64,000 nt of DNA from Candidatus Colimorpha pelethequi (GCA_018064245.1 JAGHVO010000036.1:1-64000); one strand, 5' to 3'; counted from the stretch's first letter, positions 1 to 10,750 are shown. The notes: generated from the sequence alone by a model not told the origin. Translations and numbers: made by a program.

Positions 1-199
1 TTACAACACTTGTCTTTTGCTTTCCCGACGCCACCTTGCAAGCGCATTTTCTTTTAGTTAAAACAATCTTAAAATCTCAGTTTGTTTTTTTCGATTAAAC
101 AATAAAAGAAAATCAAACGACGTTATTAGGGAATATTTTTATTATTAAAGATTTTGTTTCTAACTTTTTTTTTTGAATTATTTGAAAACATATAACAAT

Positions 200-1195
200 A
201 TGAACGAAACTGTCAACATTCAAGAGCTCAACGCACGCATAGCACAGGAAAGCGCTTTTGCAGAGGCTCTGAGCAACGAGATTCGCAAAAACATCGTAGG
301 ACAAAAACACATGGTTGAAAGTCTGCTGATAGGACTGCTCAGCAACGGACACATTTTGTTGGAAGGCGTTCCTGGTTTGGCCAAGACAATGACAATCACC
401 ACCCTCGCCAAAGCCATCGACGCCAAGTTCAGCCGCATACAGTTCACCCCCGACTTGCTTCCCGCCGACCTTATCGGCACCATGATCTACAGCCAGAAGA
501 ACGAACGTTTTGACGTCAAGAAGGGTCCCATCTTCTCGAACTTGATTCTTGCGGATGAAATCAACCGTGCTCCGGCAAAGGTCCAGAGTGCACTGCTCGA
601 AGCCATGCAGGAACGACAAGTGACCATCGGCGAAAGCACCTTCAAGTTGGAAGAGCCTTTCTTGGTAATGGCTACGCAAAACCCCATTGAACAGGAGGGA
701 ACCTATCCCCTGCCCGAGGCACAGGTGGACCGTTTCATGCTCAAGGTGGTCATCAGCTATCCTACCCGCGAAGAAGAGCGTCAAATCCTTCACCAGCAGA
801 TGTGCGGCGGTTTCACGACACAGCAGCCCATCTTGAAACCCGAAGACATCCTTCACGCACGCGCATTGGTTCGTGAAGTCTATATGGACGAAAAGATTGA
901 GAACTACATCACCGACATTATTTTCGCAACCCGTTTCCCAGGGCAGTACGGTCTCGATAAATTGAACGGAATGATCAGCTACGGCGCATCTCCCCGTGGA
1001 AGCATCAACCTCGCAGCAGCCGCCAAGGCTTACGCATTCCTTCATCGAAGAGGATACGTCATTCCCGAAGACGTGCGCGCCATCGCCATGGATGTGCTCC
1101 GCCACCGCGTGGGTCTCACCTACGAAGCCGAAGCCGAGAACATCACCAGCGAAGAACTGGTCAACGAAATCCTCAACAGAGTGGATGTGCCCTAA
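200..1195 (+). CDS. MoxR-family AAA ATPase (Bat operon)
   Basis: ORF with GHILLEGVPGLAKT Walker A and ATQNPIEQEGTYPLPEAQ MoxR signature; ATG at 200; followed by DUF58 and vWA genes. Confidence 0.93.
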   Translation: MNETVNIQELNARIAQESAFAEALSNEIRKNIVGQKHMVESLLIGLLSNGHILLEGVPGLAKTMTITTLAKAIDAKFSRIQFTPDLLPADLIGTMIYSQKNERFDVKKGPIFSNLILADEINRAPAKVQSALLEAMQERQVTIGESTFKLEEPFLVMATQNPIEQEGTYPLPEAQVDRFMLKVVISYPTREEERQILHQQMCGGFTTQQPILKPEDILHARALVREVYMDEKIENYITDIIFATRFPGQYGLDKLNGMISYGASPRGSINLAAAAKAYAFLHRRGYVIPEDVRAIAMDVLRHRVGLTYEAEAENITSEELVNEILNRVDVP

Positions 1196-1257
1196 TAGTG
1201 ACCAGAGAACAGGAATTAATGATTTGTGACTTGTGACTAACGAAAACGAAAACGAAA

Positions 1258-2124
1258 GTGGAACAAGATAGCGAAATCATAAAAAAGGTTCGAAAAATCG
1301 AGATAAAGGCCAGAGGGCTCTCCCGACAGCTTTTTTCGGGTGAATACCATAGCGCTTTCAAAGGGAGGGGTATGGCTTTCAGCGAAGTGCGTGAATATCA
1401 ATACGGCGACGACGTGCGCAGCATTGACTGGAACGTGACGGCACGACTGAATCACCCTTACGTCAAGATTTTCGAAGAAGAGCGAGAACTTACCGTTATG
1501 TTGTTGGTGGACACCAGCGGCAGTAACCATTTCGGCACAAACCACCAGTTCAAGGAAGAGCTGGTTGCCGAAGTGGCCGCCACCATTGCTTTCAGTGCCA
1601 TCCAAAACAACGACAAAGTGGGCGTAATCTTCTTCAGCGACCATATCGAGAAATTCATTCCTCCCAAGAAGGGTCGCACTCATATCCTACGCATCATCCG
1701 CGAGCTCATCACTTTCCAGCCCGAAAGCAACGGCACCAACCTAACCGAGGCGTTGCGATACTTCACCAACGTCATCAAGAAACGCTGTACGGCATTTCTG
1801 CTCAGCGACTTCTACGACGAGAACTATAGCGATGCGTTGAAGATTGCCGCCAACAAGCACGATCTCGTGGCGGTGCGCATCACCGACGAGAAGGAACAGC
1901 AGTTGCCCAACCTCGGACTGGCAAAGTTCTACGATCCCGAAAGCGGACAGACCATCTGGGTGGACACCGCAAGCAAGCAAACGCGCGACGAGTTCGCCAA
2001 CGCCTACGAACAACACCGCAAACGTACCGACGAAACACTGAAAAAATACGGCATCGACCAAACAGAGCTCTACACGGGCGAAGATTTCGTAAAACCGCTG
2101 ATGAAATTGTTCAGGATGCGATGA
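1258..2124 (+). CDS. DUF58 domain protein (Bat operon)
   Basis: GTG start; REYQYGDDVRSIDWNVTAR DUF58 motif and vWA-like DTSGS. Confidence 0.9.
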   Translation: MEQDSEIIKKVRKIEIKARGLSRQLFSGEYHSAFKGRGMAFSEVREYQYGDDVRSIDWNVTARLNHPYVKIFEEERELTVMLLVDTSGSNHFGTNHQFKEELVAEVAATIAFSAIQNNDKVGVIFFSDHIEKFIPPKKGRTHILRIIRELITFQPESNGTNLTEALRYFTNVIKKRCTAFLLSDFYDENYSDALKIAANKHDLVAVRITDEKEQQLPNLGLAKFYDPESGQTIWVDTASKQTRDEFANAYEQHRKRTDETLKKYGIDQTELYTGEDFVKPLMKLFRMR

Positions 2125-2155
2125 CCATTGACTATTAAATGAGGTTCGAACTATC

Positions 2156-3040
2156 ATGAAAAGAATACTTTTATGCATCATCGTCTTGTGTGGCGTGAGC
2201 GGGTTGAGCGCACAGAATTTCTCGCTCGACCGCGACAGCATACTCATCGGCGACCAAGTCACGCTGAGTGTCTATGGGCCGAACTTCCCCACTCTTGACG
2301 AGCTCAACCAAGGCAACATCGTTGCGCTGCAACAATGGCTGGATACCACCAACGAGAACAACAAGCAGATAATCGTACAAAAAACCACCCTCACTTGCTT
2401 TGAAATAGGCTTGCACTGGCTCAAATTGGGAAATGATTCCATTCAGCTGACAGTCAACGACGTGCCCAACGTAGATACCACCAAGGCCGACATCCGCGAC
2501 ATCAGTCCCATTATGAAAGAGCCCTACACTTTCTGGGAAATCTTCCGTTGGATATTGCTCGCCATCGTTGTAGCAGCGCTGATTTTCGGCATCTGCTATA
2601 TCGTTAAACGCAAAAAAGCCAACCAACCCATCATCTCCATTCCCAAGGCTCCGCCACTACCCGCCGACCAAAAAGCGTTGAACGATTTGGAAGCTTTGCG
2701 GTTGAAACAGTTATGGCAACAAGGTCGCATCAAGGAATACCACACCGAGCTCACCGACATCGTGCGCAACTATCTGGAGAAACGCTACGGCATCGCCTCT
2801 ACCGAGATGACCAGCGACCAGACCATCGAGCAGTTCAACAACGTTCATCGCAACACTACGGACAGCAACGCTTCCGCACTGCTTGCCGACATTCTGCAGA
2901 CCGCCGACATGGTCAAGTTCGCCAAATCGGAGCCTTTGCCCTACGAGCACGACCGCTCCATGAACAACGCTACCGAATTTATACGCAAAGCCGAAGCCGA
3001 CAAGTCCGCAACCGAGGCTGGAAAGGAGGAACAAGCATGA
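2156..3040 (+). CDS. Membrane protein of Bat operon (BatD-like/DUF4381-like)
   Basis: Signal peptide, single TM segment, position between DUF58 and BatA; stop overlaps next ATG (ATGA). Confidence 0.7.
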   Translation: MKRILLCIIVLCGVSGLSAQNFSLDRDSILIGDQVTLSVYGPNFPTLDELNQGNIVALQQWLDTTNENNKQIIVQKTTLTCFEIGLHWLKLGNDSIQLTVNDVPNVDTTKADIRDISPIMKEPYTFWEIFRWILLAIVVAALIFGICYIVKRKKANQPIISIPKAPPLPADQKALNDLEALRLKQLWQQGRIKEYHTELTDIVRNYLEKRYGIASTEMTSDQTIEQFNNVHRNTTDSNASALLADILQTADMVKFAKSEPLPYEHDRSMNNATEFIRKAEADKSATEAGKEEQA

Positions 3041-4035
3041 GCGATTACACATTTGCAAGACCCTGGATGCTGTGGCTGCTGGTTGTAGTGCCACTGCTTA
3101 TCGTATGGTACATTCTGCGCTACCGCAAACAGAAACCCGCCCTGCAATTCTCCAATATTGGGCTTTTCAAGAACGCCCACAAGACCTTCCGCCAACGTGC
3201 CTATCCATTGTTGGTAGCATTGCGACTCATCACAATCTCCGCCGTCATCGTCGCGCTGGCTCGTCCTCAACGGATGCTCAGCCGACAAGAAATGAAGGTG
3301 GAAGGCATCGACATCGTGATGGCCATGGATGTCAGCGGCAGTATGCTCGCCGAAGACTTCAAGCCCAACCGACTGGAAGCGGCGAAGAAAGTGGCAGCAA
3401 ATTTCATCGACGGCAGGAAGAACGACCGTATGGGTCTCGTTGTCTTTGCCGGCGAAGCCTTCACGCAAGTTCCCCTCACCATAGACCACAAAGTGCTGTT
3501 GGACCAACTTTCGAACCTCAAGACCGGTTTGTTGAAAGACGGCACCGCCCTTGGCGACGGACTCGCCACAGCCATCAACCGCATCAAGGACAGCGAAGCC
3601 AAGAGCAAAGTCATCATTTTGCTCACCGATGGCATCAACAACCAAGGATCTGTTGACCCTCAGAGTGCCGCCGAAATCGCAGCACTGTACGACATCCGTC
3701 TCTACACCATTGGCGTGGGCACCATGGGACTCGCCCCCTACCCTTTCCGCGACCCATTTGGACACATCCGCTACCAAAACATCGACGTGGAAATTGACGA
3801 GCCCTTGCTGACACAAATGGCAAAATCAACCAAAGACGGACAATATTTTCGCGCAACCAACAAGAAATCACTTGAATCCATCTTCGACGAGATTGATCAG
3901 ATGGAAAAAAGCAAAATCGACGTTACGCAATACGCCCAACAGAAAGACGAATACCTGCCTTTCCTGCTCATTGCGCTCTGCTCCCTGCTTCTGGAATTCA
4001 TACTCGGCCTTTTCTATTTCCGCAGTACACCCTAA
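3037..4035 (+). CDS. batA: BatA, vWA-domain membrane protein
   Basis: MDVSGSMLAEDFKPNRLEAAK MIDAS motif; N- and C-terminal TM segments; true start 3037 inside longer listed ORF. Confidence 0.88.
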   Translation: MSDYTFARPWMLWLLVVVPLLIVWYILRYRKQKPALQFSNIGLFKNAHKTFRQRAYPLLVALRLITISAVIVALARPQRMLSRQEMKVEGIDIVMAMDVSGSMLAEDFKPNRLEAAKKVAANFIDGRKNDRMGLVVFAGEAFTQVPLTIDHKVLLDQLSNLKTGLLKDGTALGDGLATAINRIKDSEAKSKVIILLTDGINNQGSVDPQSAAEIAALYDIRLYTIGVGTMGLAPYPFRDPFGHIRYQNIDVEIDEPLLTQMAKSTKDGQYFRATNKKSLESIFDEIDQMEKSKIDVTQYAQQKDEYLPFLLIALCSLLLEFILGLFYFRSTP

Positions 4036-4088
4036 AAGGTTCCACCCATCTCCTCTATTTACCATTCACCATTCACTATTCACCTAAA

Positions 4089-5147
4089 ATGATTCATTTT
4101 CAACATCCTGATTTATTATATTTGTTGCTTTTGTTGCCCTTGTTTTTGGCTGTATGGATTTGGATGCAACACAAAGGGAAACAAAGGTTGGCACAATTCG
4201 CCGACAAATCGATGTTCGGGCGACTCATTCCTGACGCTTCTTCGTGGCGTCCTACTTTGAAATTCTGTCTATTGCTTGCCGCGTTGGGTTGCATCATTCT
4301 CGCCATCGCCAATCCCCAAATGGGAAGCAAACTGGTGAAAGGCGAACACATCGGTGGCGACGTGGCGATATGTCTCGACGTCTCTAACAGTATGATGGCG
4401 GAAGACATTCAGCCCAACCGTCTGGAGCGCAGCAAGAAAGTAGTATCAAACCTTATGAGCCAAATGGCGGGCGACCGCATTTCGCTTGTGGTTTTTGCTG
4501 GCAGCAGTTACATTCAAATGCCACTCACCAACGACTACAGCGCCGTAAAACTTTTCCTCGACCAGATTGACTGCGAGATGATTGCCACTCAAGGTACCGC
4601 CATCGGCGACGCCATTGAGAAAGCCATGTCAACCTTTGGCTACGACGACCCCGACCGCGAATGGGAGAAGAACAAAAGCCGCGCCATCATTGTCATCTCC
4701 GATGGCGAGAACCATGAAGACGACGCCGAAGCCGCCGCCGCAACAGCCGCCGAAGAGGGCATTTTGGTGTGCACCATAGGCATGGGACTTCCCGAAGGAG
4801 CACCCATACCATCCTATCGCGGAGGCCAACGTGTAGGTTACAAAAAGGACATGACAGGCAACACCGTGACCACACAGCTCAACGAGCAGATGTTGGAAGG
4901 TATCGCCCATGCAGGCAAAGGCATCTACGTGCGTGCCGGCAACGTGAACGCCGACCTTCAGAAAGTGCTCGACCAGATTGACAAACTGGAGAAAAGCCAC
5001 TACGACGACGCAATGTTCTCGGAATACGAGAGCCGCTATCAGTATCCGCTTACGGCAGCATTCATTCTGCTAGTGGCAGAATTGCTCATTTTTGAGCGCA
5101 AGAATCGAAAAATCAATTGGGAAAAGATAATTGGAGCAAAAAAATGA
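4089..5147 (+). CDS. batB: BatB, vWA-domain membrane protein
   Basis: LDVSNSMMAEDIQPNRLERSK; TM flanks; paralogous to BatA and adjacent. Confidence 0.88.
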   Translation: MIHFQHPDLLYLLLLLPLFLAVWIWMQHKGKQRLAQFADKSMFGRLIPDASSWRPTLKFCLLLAALGCIILAIANPQMGSKLVKGEHIGGDVAICLDVSNSMMAEDIQPNRLERSKKVVSNLMSQMAGDRISLVVFAGSSYIQMPLTNDYSAVKLFLDQIDCEMIATQGTAIGDAIEKAMSTFGYDDPDREWEKNKSRAIIVISDGENHEDDAEAAAATAAEEGILVCTIGMGLPEGAPIPSYRGGQRVGYKKDMTGNTVTTQLNEQMLEGIAHAGKGIYVRAGNVNADLQKVLDQIDKLEKSHYDDAMFSEYESRYQYPLTAAFILLVAELLIFERKNRKINWEKIIGAKK

Positions 5148-5962
5148 AACGACATATTCTTTTTTTAATGATGACATGTACTTTCCTCGCGCTGGCAGCG
5201 CAGGAAAGCACTATTCGCAGCAACATCCGCAGCGGCAACCGAGAATACAACAAGGAACGCTACGAAAACGCCGAGACCAAATATCGCAAGGCGTTGGAGC
5301 AAGACAGCACCTACTACCGCGGACAATACAACCTCGGAAATACGCTCTACAAGCAGAAACACTATGAGGAAGCTGCCACACACTACCAAAAAGCCATCGA
5401 AAATCCTAAAATGGACAAAAAACAGCGTCGCGACTGCTTTCACAATCTAGGCAATAGCTACTTGCAAGCAGGGTTGAAAGACCGTCAAAACGGGATGCAG
5501 AACTTTCAGCAAGCCGTCAACAGTTACCAAGAGGCGATGAAACTCGACCCGAAGAACGAAGACACACGCTACAACCTCTCCTACGCAAAAAAACTACTGG
5601 CACAAGCACAACAACAGCAACAAAACCAGCAAAATCAGAACGGTGGCGGGCAACAAAACCAAGACCAACAGAACAAGGATCAGCAAGGTCAAGGACAACA
5701 GAATCAAGACCAGAACAAAGACCAGCAAAACAAGGGGCAACAAAACAAAGACCAACAGAATCAAAACCAACAAAATAAGAATCAACAGAATCAAAACCAG
5801 CAGCAAAAACAGAACCAACAACAGCAGCAAGCTCAAAAGCAAAAGAAAGAAGATGCTGAACGTTTGTTGGAAGCCGTTCGCAACAACGAGAAAAACACAA
5901 TGAAAGACCAAAACAAGAAAGTCGCCGTTGGCCAAGCTGGAAGAATAGAAAAGGATTGGTAG
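5144..5962 (+). CDS. batC: BatC, TPR protein with Q/N-rich C-terminal tract
   Basis: Signal peptide + TPRs (YYRGQYNLGNTLYKQKHYEEAATHYQKAI); long QQNQ/KDQQ low-complexity region; ATGA overlap with batB. Confidence 0.85.
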   Translation: MKRHILFLMMTCTFLALAAQESTIRSNIRSGNREYNKERYENAETKYRKALEQDSTYYRGQYNLGNTLYKQKHYEEAATHYQKAIENPKMDKKQRRDCFHNLGNSYLQAGLKDRQNGMQNFQQAVNSYQEAMKLDPKNEDTRYNLSYAKKLLAQAQQQQQNQQNQNGGGQQNQDQQNKDQQGQGQQNQDQNKDQQNKGQQNKDQQNQNQQNKNQQNQNQQQKQNQQQQQAQKQKKEDAERLLEAVRNNEKNTMKDQNKKVAVGQAGRIEKDW

Positions 5963-6037
5963 CCATCAAAATCCACGTTCCACTTATAACACTCAACTCT
6001 TAATTCTTAACCCAAAACTCTTAACTGCCAAAGAAAG

Positions 6038-8614
6038 ATGTCTTTATCCAAAACAATGTATAAAAGAATTGTCGTTCTCGCACTTAGCCTCTTGTATTCA
6101 TTTGCCATCTTCGCACAAGAGATTTCCGTTCAGGCGCCCTCTGTAGTAGCCGTAGGACAACGGTTTCAAGTCACCTTCGAGGTCAATGGCAACGCCAAAG
6201 ACTTTCGTGCACCCACCTTCAAAGGTCTGAGCGTCTTGAGCGGTCCCAACCGCTCATCCTCTACCAGTATGAGCATCATCAACGGGAATGTTTCTCGCAG
6301 CGTCAGCAACGGATTCAGCTACGTGATCGGAGCCGATGTGGAAGGCACCTTCACCATTGGTCCTGCCAGTTGTACCGTTGACGGCAAGAAGATCAGCAGC
6401 AACAGTTTCACCATCAAGGTGGAAAAAGGAAATCCTCAGCAACAGCAACAAGCGCAGCAGCAACGTGGATGGGGCGCACAATCACAACAGCAACAACCAC
6501 AACAGCAACAAGCCACCGAGATTGACGGCAAATCACTCTTCGCCCGCGCCAGCATCAACAAAAGCAATCCCTATCAAGGAGAGCAAGTTATCATCACCTA
6601 CAAAATCTACACTCGCGTACCCATCAGTCAGTTTCAAATCGACAAACTGCCCGGCAACAAAGGTTTCTGGGCAGAAGACTTGAGTGAAGGCCGCGAAATC
6701 AAACAATACGAAGAGACCCTCAACGGAATGACCTACCAAGTGGCGGAGATTCGCCGTGGAGCCCTTTTCGCCCAGGAAAGCGGCAAGCTTACGATCTCGC
6801 CGCTCGACCTTGACGTTCTTGCCATGGTACAACGTCAACGCAGACGGTCCAACAGTATCTGGGACCTCTTCGACGACGCCTTCTTCAATCCCACACAAGC
6901 CGTTGAGAAGCACCTGCGCACCAACACGCTCAACGTCAATGTACGTCCGCTTCCATCGGCTCCTGACAACTATTGTGGCGGTGTAGGCAACTTTGACGTC
7001 AAGGGCGACGTGGACACACGCACCGTCAAGGCCAACGAAGCCATTACCTACCATGTGACCATCAGCGGTTCGGGCAACTTGATGCTCATCAACGAACCCA
7101 CAACTGATTTTCCATCCACCTTCGAGGTCTATGACCCACAGGTCAACGACAAAATAAACCGCAACGATGGCGGCGTGAGCGGCAGCCGCACCTTTGAATG
7201 GATTGTCATTCCCCGCAGCCAAGGCGACTACGAGATTCCCGCGTTCAATTTTGTCTATTTCGACCCGCAAAAAGGTTCTTACGTCACCAAGCAGGTGCCC
7301 GCAATCCCGCTCCACGTCGAGAAAGGCGACCCCAACGCAATGAAAAACGTGAGCAGCAACCAGAGCGACGTCAAACTGCTCAACTCCGACATCAACTATG
7401 TCAAGAGCAACACCTCGTTGCAACGCAAAGACGCGACATCGGTTCCCTTCTGGTTCTGGAGTGCTTTGGCGGCAATTATCCTCGCCACAATTGTGGCAAT
7501 GGTCATCGGTCTCAAGAAACAGCAGGCACAACAAGACATCGCCGGCACCCGTCTGCGCCGCGCCACCAAAGAGGCTCGCAGACGTCTCAAGAATGCCGAA
7601 AAACATCTGCGCAGCGGCGACGACAACAAGTTCTACGAAGAGATTTACAAAGCCATCTGGGGCTGCCTCTCCGACAAGTTCAACATCAACCTTGCCCAAC
7701 TTTCATCCGACACCGTGCGACAGAACCTCGAAGAGAAGCAAGTTTCCCAAGAACAGCAAGCACAAATCCTGCAAACCCTCGAAGATGTCGATTTCGCCCG
7801 TTTCGCCCCAGGCGACAGTAGCAAAAAGAAACAAGGCATCTACGACAAAGCCCTCAACATGATACGCAACCTTTCCTTCATTCTCATCCTCTGTCTGTCG
7901 GCATCCACAATATGCGCACAACCTACGGCAAAGATGCAACAGGCCTACAAAGCCTATACCGCCAACAACTACCAGCAGGCGATAGCCGACTACGAATCCA
8001 TCCTTTCCGAAGGCTACCAATCCGCCACACTTTACTACAACCTCGGCAACTGCTACTACCGCCAAATGGAGATGGGAAGAGCCATTCTCAACTACGAACG
8101 CGCACTCACCATCAATCCATCCGACAAGGAAGCACGCGAAAATCTGGATCTCTGCAACTCCAAAATCCAAGACAAGATTTCTTCCCTTCCCAGTTTCTTC
8201 CTAACCCGATGGTTCAAAGTCATCCAACACTGGTTTTCTCCCACGGGATGGCTCATCGCCGTACTTTTGTTCACGGCATTGTTGTGCGGAATTGTCGTGG
8301 TGTTCGTTCTCAGCAAAGATTACAAAACACGCAAGATTATGCTTGCCTCCAGCCTTGTGGCGTTGATACTGCTCATTTTCTCCATCACCAGCAGCATCTC
8401 CAGCATCCACAAACGCGACAACCACAATCACGCCATCGTAATGATGCCAGCTGCAGCAGTAAAGAGTTCGCCAGAGAACAGCAGTGTTGACAAGTTCCTT
8501 TTGCACGAAGGCACCAAAGTGACCATTGAAGAAAGCGTAGGAGATTGGTACAAAATCGCCCTCGCCGACGGCAACAAAGGCTGGATATACAACTCCGACG
8601 TAGAAAAAATCTAA
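6038..8614 (+). CDS. BatD-BatE fusion (oxygen-tolerance BatD domain + TPR + SH3-like domain)
   Basis: N-terminal signal peptide + BatD-like region + TM, then internal signal-peptide-like MIRNLSFILILCLSASTICAQ, TPR, two TM, SH3 (VTIEESVGDWYKIALADGNKGWI). Confidence 0.82.
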   Translation: MSLSKTMYKRIVVLALSLLYSFAIFAQEISVQAPSVVAVGQRFQVTFEVNGNAKDFRAPTFKGLSVLSGPNRSSSTSMSIINGNVSRSVSNGFSYVIGADVEGTFTIGPASCTVDGKKISSNSFTIKVEKGNPQQQQQAQQQRGWGAQSQQQQPQQQQATEIDGKSLFARASINKSNPYQGEQVIITYKIYTRVPISQFQIDKLPGNKGFWAEDLSEGREIKQYEETLNGMTYQVAEIRRGALFAQESGKLTISPLDLDVLAMVQRQRRRSNSIWDLFDDAFFNPTQAVEKHLRTNTLNVNVRPLPSAPDNYCGGVGNFDVKGDVDTRTVKANEAITYHVTISGSGNLMLINEPTTDFPSTFEVYDPQVNDKINRNDGGVSGSRTFEWIVIPRSQGDYEIPAFNFVYFDPQKGSYVTKQVPAIPLHVEKGDPNAMKNVSSNQSDVKLLNSDINYVKSNTSLQRKDATSVPFWFWSALAAIILATIVAMVIGLKKQQAQQDIAGTRLRRATKEARRRLKNAEKHLRSGDDNKFYEEIYKAIWGCLSDKFNINLAQLSSDTVRQNLEEKQVSQEQQAQILQTLEDVDFARFAPGDSSKKKQGIYDKALNMIRNLSFILILCLSASTICAQPTAKMQQAYKAYTANNYQQAIADYESILSEGYQSATLYYNLGNCYYRQMEMGRAILNYERALTINPSDKEARENLDLCNSKIQDKISSLPSFFLTRWFKVIQHWFSPTGWLIAVLLFTALLCGIVVVFVLSKDYKTRKIMLASSLVALILLIFSITSSISSIHKRDNHNHAIVMMPAAAVKSSPENSSVDKFLLHEGTKVTIEESVGDWYKIALADGNKGWIYNSDVEKI

Positions 8615-8680
8615 TACTCCCGTAGATTAGTGATTAGCGAACTGCGGGCTGACAATAGAAATCTTCTAATCTCCAAATTA

Positions 8681-9145
8681 ATGTCAAAGTCAATTCTTAA
8701 TTCTCTCACCGTGTCCCATATTGCATCACATCCCGGAATAGTAGAACAAGTAACCGCGCCCGCAAGCAAAAGCCGCCGTGGCAGCGTATTTGTAAAGATA
8801 GAAGTCATCAGTGCCTGCGCAACCTGCCACAGCCACAGCAGCTGCACCTTCGCCGAGAAGAAAGACAAAGTGGTGGAAGTGGAGACCGATGCATGGCAAG
8901 ACTACGCCGTGGGAGACAACGTAACGGTAAGCATTGATGAAGGACTCGGTCTGAAAGCGGTCTTTTTGGCATACGTACTGCCCTCGTTGCTGCTACTCAC
9001 CACATTTCTCGTTCTCTATTTTACAATTGGCGAGCTCTGGTCCGCACTCGGTACATTGCTCTGCGTCGGGCTGTATTGGTACGTCCTACTGAAATGTCGA
9101 AACCGCCTTCAAAAGCAGTTTACATTCACCCTCACCAAAGACTGA
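8681..9145 (+). CDS. RseC/MucC-family (SoxR-reducing) membrane protein
   Basis: HPGIVEQV... CATCHSHSSC cysteine cluster, two TM helices. Confidence 0.75.
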   Translation: MSKSILNSLTVSHIASHPGIVEQVTAPASKSRRGSVFVKIEVISACATCHSHSSCTFAEKKDKVVEVETDAWQDYAVGDNVTVSIDEGLGLKAVFLAYVLPSLLLLTTFLVLYFTIGELWSALGTLLCVGLYWYVLLKCRNRLQKQFTFTLTKD

Positions 9146-9221
9146 GTCAAAGCCCTATCACCAGAAAGAAGTGCATTCCCATTGCAAGTAACCAACCATT
9201 AACCTTTTTGACAAAAATAGA

Positions 9222-9250
9222 GGGGCGCCGAACGGCGCCCCTAATTATTT
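9222..9250. terminator. Bidirectional-type hairpin terminator
   Basis: GGGGCGCCGAACGGCGCCCC perfect stem flanked by A/T-rich tract, between convergent genes. Confidence 0.8.
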
Positions 9251-9265
9251 TATCATCCATAAATC

Positions 9266-10720
9266 CTATTTCAGTGCCTTGAGGATGGCGAGCGTCTGGT
9301 TCCAGAACATCTCAACGGTTTTGATTTCGATACGCTCGTCGGGGCTGTGGACGCCACGCAAGGTAGGACCGTAGGAAATCATGTCCATCTTGGGATACTT
9401 CTCCCCTATCAAGCCACACTCCAAACCGGCATGGATAGCGCGCACGACGGGGTCTTTGCCATAAAGTTTTTTATAGACATCCACACCAACCTTCAGCACG
9501 CGACTGTTGGGGTTGGGAGTCCAACCAGGATAGCCGTCGCCATGGCTTACATGTGCGCCAATCATGCGGAAAGTTGCCTCAATCTTCTGCGCTGCGGCAT
9601 ACTTGGCGCTCTCTACCGAGCTGCGCTGACTGGTGGCGATATGAATCTGCTTGCCATCCATCTTGACGGAAGCAAGGTTCGTAGAAGTCTCAACGAAATT
9701 GGGTATCTCGCGGCTCATTGCCAACACGCCGTGGGCGCAAGCGTAGAGTGCGTCCAAGAGGTTATACTGAGTCTGACGGTCGATGAGACATTCAGGCTGG
9801 TCGATAGGCTGGAGTTCGATTTGCAGACCAGGTTCGGTGGAGCGGAACTCGAATTTGATCTTCTCGGCGAAGTCCTTCACCATAGCGCAAAAACGGGCGT
9901 CATATTCCTCAGCCACTACGATGTCGGCCCAAGCCTCTCGGGCGATGGCATTTCTCAAGTTGCCACCATCAATACGAGCCATTCCGATTTTGCAGTCCTG
10001 CGTACCATTCCAAAGGATACGGGTAAGCATCTTGTTGGCGCAGCCAAGGCCCTTGTTGATGTCGTCGCCGCTATGGCCGCCTTTCAGGCCATATACACGT
10101 ACGCGATAGGACTTTTCGCCAGCGGGAACAGGACGGGTGGTATAGTCGATAGCCACCGTGGTGTCGATACCGCCGGCGCAACCGATGCAGTATTCGCCCT
10201 CGTCTTCGTCGTCGAAATTGAGGAGAATCTCGCTCTTCAGCCAGTCGGTAGCCAAGCCGTTGGCGCCCGTCAGACCCGTTTCCTCATCAACGGTGAACAA
10301 AGCCTCCAGCGGGCCATGTTCCAGGGAGTTGTCGGCGAGAATAGCCAAAATGGCGGCAACACCAATACCATCGTCAGCGCCCAGCGTAGTGCCGTCGGCG
10401 GTAAGCCACTCACCATCGAGAATCGGCTGGATGCCATCCTTCAGGAAATCAAACACCTTGTCGCCGTTTTTTTCGCACACCATATCCATGTGAGCCTGAA
10501 GGCAGACGCCAGCGGATTTTTCATAGCCCTTGCTGGCAGGTTTGCGGATAAGCACGTTGCCCAAGCTATCGCTCAAGGTCTCAAGACCGAGGTCCTTGCC
10601 GAATTTTTGCAGATAGGCAGAGACCTTCTCTTCATGCTTGGAAGGACGTGGAATCTGCATGATTTCATCAAAATAGCGCCATACATTGGCAGGTTTTAGG
10701 TTTTCAAAAACGTTTTGCAT
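9266..10720 (-). CDS. pepD: Aminoacyl-histidine dipeptidase (PepD family)
   Basis: LQAHMDMVCEKNGD, GADDGIGVAAILAIL, DEETGLTGA motifs. Confidence 0.92.
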   Translation of the reverse strand: MQNVFENLKPANVWRYFDEIMQIPRPSKHEEKVSAYLQKFGKDLGLETLSDSLGNVLIRKPASKGYEKSAGVCLQAHMDMVCEKNGDKVFDFLKDGIQPILDGEWLTADGTTLGADDGIGVAAILAILADNSLEHGPLEALFTVDEETGLTGANGLATDWLKSEILLNFDDEDEGEYCIGCAGGIDTTVAIDYTTRPVPAGEKSYRVRVYGLKGGHSGDDINKGLGCANKMLTRILWNGTQDCKIGMARIDGGNLRNAIAREAWADIVVAEEYDARFCAMVKDFAEKIKFEFRSTEPGLQIELQPIDQPECLIDRQTQYNLLDALYACAHGVLAMSREIPNFVETSTNLASVKMDGKQIHIATSQRSSVESAKYAAAQKIEATFRMIGAHVSHGDGYPGWTPNPNSRVLKVGVDVYKKLYGKDPVVRAIHAGLECGLIGEKYPKMDMISYGPTLRGVHSPDERIEIKTVEMFWNQTLAILKALK

Positions 10721-10750
10721 AAAATATTATTTTTAGTTCATTACATAATT

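Noticed and set aside
113-1105. Long minus-strand ORF (330 aa) opposite moxR
   Set aside because: Shadow ORF of a clear MoxR gene; sequence lacks recognisable motifs
5594-5935. Leu/Val-rich minus-strand ORF that looks like a membrane protein
   Set aside because: Reverse complement of the BatC Q/N codon repeat (CAA/AAC -> TTG/GTT); not independent
9347-10699. 450-aa plus-strand ORF opposite pepD
   Set aside because: Antisense shadow of a well-supported peptidase
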